This document shows positions 58,736-64,000 of a stretch of 64,000 nt of DNA, piece after piece. Source of the DNA: Garcia nutans (taxonomy: Eukaryota > Streptophyta > Magnoliopsida > Malpighiales > Euphorbiaceae); the NCBI GenBank assembly GCA_947685225.1, contig CANTUV010000035.1, positions 43,710,001 through 43,774,000 of the forward strand. The letters are read 5' to 3'. Under the pieces are notes generated by a model. It saw only the letters and a list, made by a program, of their open reading frames with translations. It did no database searches and was not told the origin of the DNA. How positions within the stretch are numbered: the stretch's first letter is position 1; every line of letters begins with the position of its first letter. A program made the translations under genes and the position numbers.

Positions 58736-60296
58736 AAATCCTAAGCTCAATTTAATTTAAATTTTAACAAAGGTCGGACACTAAAATTAATGAGGAAATT
58801 ATATAAAATACTATTTTTCTTTAAATTTTCATTTTTACTGTTTTTTATTTATAATTTTTTACTTGTGGGTTTACAAAAAAATGCTGTTTTTTTACTTATG
58901 ATATATACCAAATATACATAATATATAATATATATCAACATATGTGTTTTTGTAATTTTTTTTATTTGTATAGTATTTTTGTAAATTTTTCATTTGCATG
59001 GTATATTTGCAATTTTGCCCTTTTTAAATTATTTTTGTAAAATTTCCGAACTTGATCCATTATTCAATTAGGTCCAAAATCACTAGTCAATTTTTTTAAA
59101 AGAAAAAAAAAACGTTTTACTGTACATTTTTTACAAGAATAAAATTAACTTTAGTATTTATTTTTTAAATTACTTAAAATATTTATTTAAAAATTAGTAA
59201 TTTTAGTATCTTATAGTAAACTAAAACACTTTTCTGTAAACTTTAGTCCTTGACATTTTAATTTATATACCATTTTCATTTTTAAAGATTGCAATTTTAA
59301 TTATTTTAATCTTCTAAAATATTTTAAATTGAAATATTTTAGTATAAAATACTTTAATTTTTCAAAATATTATCTTTTTTATTTTAGACGAATTATCATT
59401 CTATAAAATATTTTAATCTCAGAAAATTTTAAAATTTTCATTTAAATTTACTTAGGCACGTATTAATTCTCAAACAGTAAGTATAAAAAAGCAAATTAGG
59501 AGGACAAACCTAGGGGTTTGTGATATCTTTATCCTTAATAATAATTTGAATTAGCGAATAAGTATCTGTTACTAAGCTCAAATTGATCCAGATTAATAGG
59601 GGTTGATTAGTTTTTTTACAAATTAAATTACATTATACATATTTAATCACAATTAATGATATTTGAAATTATTTTGCTACCTTTTATGCTTTTAGAAGGC
59701 AATTTTTCTTGTGTGCAGAGTTGTATTAACTTTTTTTGAAAGTGTGTGTGAAAAGTTTTTAAAAAGCACAAGCCTTTTTAAGAGATAAAATAATTTTTTT
59801 CATTAAAATATTGCACTTGAAATTTTATGAATGAGACAAAATCTATGTTATGATAGACCAATTGTCATTTAAATTCTGTAAAACACACTTAAAGAATTTT
59901 TTTTTAAAAATTATAGGTAATAATATTTATTTAATTCTATTAAATGTTTTTATCTAATGTATGTTGTATTAACTATGGAAAATACTTTAAAAAATTATGG
60001 AAAATAAAATTTAAAATCTAATTTAAAAACTTAAAATTCAAACTTCTTGATAATTAAGGTTATAAATTTTCAATGAGTATTTATAGCCGGTTTGCTCCAT
60101 TTGTTTGTCGTGTTTTATTGTGTGCCATAATATCATTATGATAACAAAATTCACATGAAGATGTAATACACTTAAAAAAAAGTGGACGCAAATATTCAAA
60201 TGTTTTATAATAAAATTATAATATATAGTTAAATCTCATTTTTAGTTAAAAAATCAATTATATAATTCACACAATTTCAATTTTAATATAGTATAT
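58736..60296. other. AT-rich intergenic sequence
   Basis: About 1.5 kb of very AT-rich DNA with T and A runs. No ORF, LTR end or RNA gene is recognised on either strand. Confidence 0.5.
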
Positions 60297-60737
60297 AGTT
60301 GATATACATGCACAATTACAAAATCAATTATATAATTGATATACATATTTAATTTAAATATAGTATATAGTTGACACACATGTTCAATTTTGATGTAATA
60401 TGTAATTGAAAGACATGTTCAATTTTAATATAGTATATACTTGACACATTTTTTATTTTAATATGATGTATAATTGATACACATGTTTAATTTTAATATA
60501 ATATATAATTGATACATATGTTTAATTTTAATATAGTATATAATCAGCACACATGTTCAATTTTGATGTAATTATAATTGACACACATGTTTAATTTTGA
60601 TGTAATATATAATTGGTACACATATTGAATTTTAATATAGTTGATAACATGTGTTCGATTTTGATGTAATGTATATAATTGACATACATATTTAATTTTG
60701 ATGCAATATATAATTGACACACATGTTCAATTTTGTT

Positions 60738-60740
<3 letters not shown>
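60297..60740. repeat. Minisatellite of about 35 bp, roughly a dozen copies
   Basis: The unit resembles TTGACACACATGTTCAATTT followed by TGATGTAATATATAA. Lengths are mostly 34-35 bp with a few shorter or longer copies. Two unit types alternate irregularly, GATGTAATATA and AATATAGTATA. Confidence 0.85.

Positions 60741-60776
<36 letters not shown>
60738..60776. repeat. TG/TA compound microsatellite
   Basis: A GT run followed by a TA run of about 24 bp. Confidence 0.9.
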
Positions 60777-61078
60777 GGGTAGACACACCCATTTGGATGG
60801 GTTGCTTCCCAATTACTTGGAGAAGTTATAAAATCCATGTAACTTCCATTTATATAATAGATACATGCAACAGAATGGTGAGAACGTTTTTTGTATCAAA
60901 TAAAAGGAAGAAAAAGATCAAGTGAAAACAGAAAGGGTTTAGATTGTGAAGTTTAATTGTTATTCTAGAAATAACAATAATTCCTGTAACAAATCAATTA
61001 CATTCAAGGAGGAAGAACAACAAGTAAGTTGTTCTATTTTACTAAATTTAATTACATGTTAAATTGATAGAAACTACA
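60777..61078 (+). mobile_element. Probable 3' part of the 5' LTR of Copia element J
   Basis: It lies directly before a primer site and ends ACTACA, with a TATAAAATCC box at about 60826. The outer LTR end is not found, since the sequence to the left is microsatellite; the limits are therefore uncertain. Confidence 0.45.
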
Positions 61079-61079
61079 T

Positions 61080-61091
61080 TGGTATTAGAGC
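61080..61091 (+). promoter_or_regulatory. Primer binding site of element J
   Basis: TGGTATTAGAGC, the tRNA-iMet site with one mismatch. It is followed by ATCTTATG...CATAAT, a hairpin enclosing GTTTGAATTC. Confidence 0.7.
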
Positions 61092-61795
61092 ATCTTATGT
61101 TTGAATTCATAATAGCATGTTATTAAGTGCCCTTGAATGCAATGGTGGGTTGAGAAACTTAAAATAGGTTTCTAGAAATTTTTGCATTTTTCAAAAAAAA
61201 AAAATTTGCAGTAGATTCTCTCTAAAATTTGAATGCCAATTTCATATTATATGTTTAATGTTATATTTTCTGGTTAAAGTACTCGTCACAAGCTTTCCAA
61301 CGAGTATTTTTTTGTAATTTTTGGACATGTATGTGAATTGTTATGGTTTTTTGAAATTTCGCCGAAAAAATGGACGGAAACAGTTATACTCGCCGAAGAA
61401 GACGACCGGAACGGCGCGTGAGATGCACGCGCCGGCAGTGAGGCTGGATGGGTCAGCGGTCCGGTTTATTCGGTCGGACTGATTTTTGGGTTGGACCAGT
61501 TTCAGTTCAAACCTGGTTTGGTCCAGTTTGATTGGATCGGTTTGAACCAACTCAATTTTTGCTGTTTGACCTTATCCACTCGCGGACGCAGCATCTGACC
61601 ATCCATTTTCAGTTGGAGAGTGTGGGAGCATGTGATGTCCGATTGGACCCCCGTTTTTACCCAGTATATTTATTTTTAAATTTCCTAATTTTCTGTAATT
61701 TTTCTAAATTTTTTTAAGCTACTGAAAATAGATGATTTGCTATAATTTCATTTATATACTATATAAATTGATCATTACGGGTTATTTTATTGTAG
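61092..61795 (+). mobile_element. Leader of element J with GC-rich island
   Basis: The AT-rich leader is interrupted by a GC-rich island (61361-61660) with GGCGCGTG/CACGCGCC near 61413-61434 and repeated GGTTTGGTCCAG / TGGACCAG / CGGTTTGAACC words. It ends in TTATTTTATTGTAG, which looks like a splice acceptor before the ORF at 61796. Confidence 0.55.
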
Positions 61796-62223
61796 TGGAT
61801 CGACAATTAATGATTGATTGTATTTTGCATTATAAAAAAAACCCAAGTCGCCGCATATTAGACCATATTGATTATATGCATAATTGGTTTGACATTCTGA
61901 GGATCACTGGTGTGCATGAGTTCTACCTCGAGCAACAGTTTTAGATTGTGCTTGACTCTCTGCCTGCTGAATGGGGCAAAGTTAGCCACGAATTGAAGCA
62001 AAGGCTGAGTACTTTGGACTTCAATACTCTCACTGACGAAATGCTACTTGAGAGAGAGCATTTATATACCTCTATGGGTATACGACGCACTGGGCGTAGA
62101 GCAAGATTTTTGGATCCTGCTGCACGATTTGTTCCATGGTTCAAGAGTTATGAGCTTGGTGACATCTCTGATGATGAGACTAATATTGATGATATAATTA
62201 GAGATCTTGATTATGTACCATAG
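61796..62223 (+). pseudogene. gag-like upstream ORF of element J (one TAG)
   Basis: An open frame runs to TAG at 62221-62223 with a single internal TAG at 61942-61944. The product resembles the C-terminal half of Copia gag (UBN2 type), including the gag of this same element: HYKKNPSRRILDHIDYMHNW, a short LRITGVHEF stretch, EQQF-stop-IVLDSLPAEWG, then LSTLDFNTLTDEMLLERE. Its tail is acidic (YELGDISDDETNIDDII). AATAAA follows at 62268. It has no visible N-terminal gag half and no zinc knuckle. It may be an exon joined to an upstream part, a duplicated gag module, or a captured sequence; I cannot decide. Confidence 0.55.
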
Positions 62224-62532
62224 TAGTGTAGTGTTGATATTAATACTACTGTTTGAATGCTTTCATAAATAAAATTTTATTTTATTGTGAAAATATTTTT
62301 TTTTCTGAGTGGGAGTTATTAGATAATGCTAATAACTAGAAATTAATGTGCTTGTTCAGATTTACAATAATAACAAAGACTATGTAAATAGAAATTGATT
62401 AAATGTTTACATTATTTTCATTTCTATTGCATGAGTTAAATTATTATTTGTTTAATTTAAGACGTAGTGACAATAATATCGTTTTAAAATTGTACTTGAT
62501 CCTATTTTGGTTATTGTGTTTATATAGTTGAA

Positions 62533-64000
62533 ATGGCTGCAACAAAAAGTATTGTCGCTGATTTAAACCAGGGAGATAAACTGAATGAAAAAAATTACGA
62601 TGTTTGGCATCGAAAAATTCAGTATCTCCTGGAAGAGCAAGACATGCTGGAAACAATAATACAACCAATGGCTGAGCCTGAGCATGGGACCACTGCTCAA
62701 CATAGGCGTGATATAGAGACATATCAAGCTTATAAAAGCAAGGATCGTGTGGCTCGCATATTGATGCTGAGCAGTATGCGAAATGATATCATGTTGCGTT
62801 TTGAGAAGCATCGAACAGCTCTAGCAGTTTGGGATGCTGTGAAGGTTCAATATGGGGAACCTCAACTACCAGACTTCGTCAGTTAACCCTCAAGTTCGAT
62901 GGTTATAAGAAGTGCCAAAATCATTCTATGAGGCAGCATCTAACCACCATGTCGAACATGATAAGTGAATTGAGGGCTGCTGGGCATGATATGACTGATG
63001 AGCAGCAAGTCCAAGCTGTAATACGCTCTTTGCCAAGTTCTTGGGAACACATGCGTGTTAACCTTACCCACAACGACAACATCAAAACGTTTGATGATGT
63101 CGCTCGTCATGTGGAGCTTAAAGAAGATCGTCTTCTCGCTGAAAAGCCTAATGAGGAGGCATATATGATGGAGACTAAAAAGCGAGGAACGCAAGGTTCT
63201 GGATGCAAAAGTGGAAAGGGTAAAGGTTCCCAACAAGGCAAAGAAGGAAATCAAGCCAATTCTAGTGGAAAGAAACGCAAGCGTGGGAAACGCGGCGGAA
63301 AGAAAAACAACAACTGTTTCAATTGTGGCAAACCTGGTCACTTTGCTCGTGATTGCACTGAGTCAAAGGTATTGTTTGACCAATCTCGTCCCTCTAACTT
63401 GTATGTTAGTAGTTGCTTAATGCTTGCTGAAACTGTTCCTTTTTGGACTGTAGACTCAGCAGCAACCGACCACATAGCAAGGGATCGAAACAGCTTTGTG
63501 AAATTTCGTCGAATTCCAAAAGGATCTAGAAGTATATTCATGGGAAATAACGCTTCCGCTGCAGTGCTTGGGATCGGTTCCTACAAGCTGGTGTTGCGGG
63601 CTGGTCGCACCCTCTATCTCCATGATGTGCTCTATGCTCCTGAAGTTCGGCGAAATCTAGTTTCTATTCTTGCTCTACTAAACTTTGGTTTTCGTATTTT
63701 ATTTAGCGAAGGTTGTGTTAAGATATTTCTGGACAAAATTTTTTATGGTTCTGGTTATATGTTGAATGGTTTTATGGTATTAGATACCACTAACGTTAAT
63801 TCTTCTATCTATGTTGTTGAAAATTCCAATTCTAATTCTTGTAATGAAAATGTATTGTGGCATGCTAGATTAGGACACATTGGGCAAGATCGCCTAAATA
63901 GGTTGGCAAAAGAAGGTCTCTTAGGATCTATTGCCAAAATTGAATTGCCCACATGTGAGCATTGCCTAGCTGGAAAAGCAACTAGATTACCATTTGGCAA
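62533..64000 (+). pseudogene. Copia gag-pol of element J, one frameshift, runs off the window
   Basis: The start at ATG 62533 (MAATKSIVADLNQGDKLN) fits the gag N terminus; TTTATATAG just upstream could be an acceptor. One G is missing in the G run at 62854-62857, after which the frame from 62856 is open to the end of the window. Domains: UBN2-type gag (to about 63150), basic linker, zinc knuckle CFNCGKPGHFARDC (about 63318-63360), protease with FWTVDSAATDHIA (near 63452-63490), and the integrase preceding domain with LWHARLGHIGQDRL and CEHCLAGKATRLPF at the edge. Apart from the single frameshift it is well preserved. Confidence 0.9.

Overview
The window looks like repeat-dense chromatin of a flowering plant, probably a dicot; no species is claimed. 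It is AT-rich and consists almost entirely of nested LTR retrotransposons, plus one plant LINE. The only host-gene sequence recognised is a broken C-terminal part of a class II sirtuin gene (SRT2-like) at 53438-55086. I see no rRNA gene, no complete tRNA gene, no CRISPR array and no intact host gene. Letters A-K below are my own labels for the elements.

Layout. The left 52.6 kb is a nest that can be peeled layer by layer. A small Copia-like element K (minus; LTR 52406-52589) was entered by Ty3 chromovirus G (plus; pol tail 48250-49303, 3' LTR 49346-52191). The pol of G was entered by LTR E1 (minus; 14460-15576 continuing at 46466-48249). E1 was entered twice. On the left it holds element A (minus; LTR 3786-6202 plus 14125-14459, tRNA-iMet primer site at 3767-3778). 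The LTR of A holds a LINE (6203-14105), and the RNase H domain of that LINE holds solo LTR D (11194-13563). On the right E1 holds element B (minus; 15577-46465), a Tat-like Ty3 element with gag remnants but no visible pol. One LTR of B contains 4-kb solo LTR H (16676-20725). The 3' untranslated minisatellite of B contains F (22379-38774), a chromovirus arranged LTR-internal-LTR-internal-LTR with period 6898 bp. A further LTR, C (117-2614), lies in the left flank. Target-site duplications are readable for D, H, F and the LINE, and nearly so for B.

The right 11 kb holds the sirtuin remnant, a small LTR element I (55446-58730, duplication GCTTT), an AT-rich stretch, a 35-bp minisatellite, and the 5' part of Copia element J. 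J has a primer site at 61080, a gag-like upstream ORF, and then gag, protease and the start of integrase, running off the window end.

How the parts relate. None of the elements shows an intact coding set. F has many lesions shared by both of its copies, while its LTRs differ at only 16 of 2600 positions, which suggests an already defective template was mobilised in trans. LTRs of different families share a paired-hairpin block, GC-rich palindrome clusters and exchangeable repeat modules. The four elements with a tRNA-iMet primer site share a hairpin with GTTYGA just downstream of it. These RNA/DNA-structure signals, the recombinant middle LTR of F and the gag-like ORF of J are the main points for follow-up.
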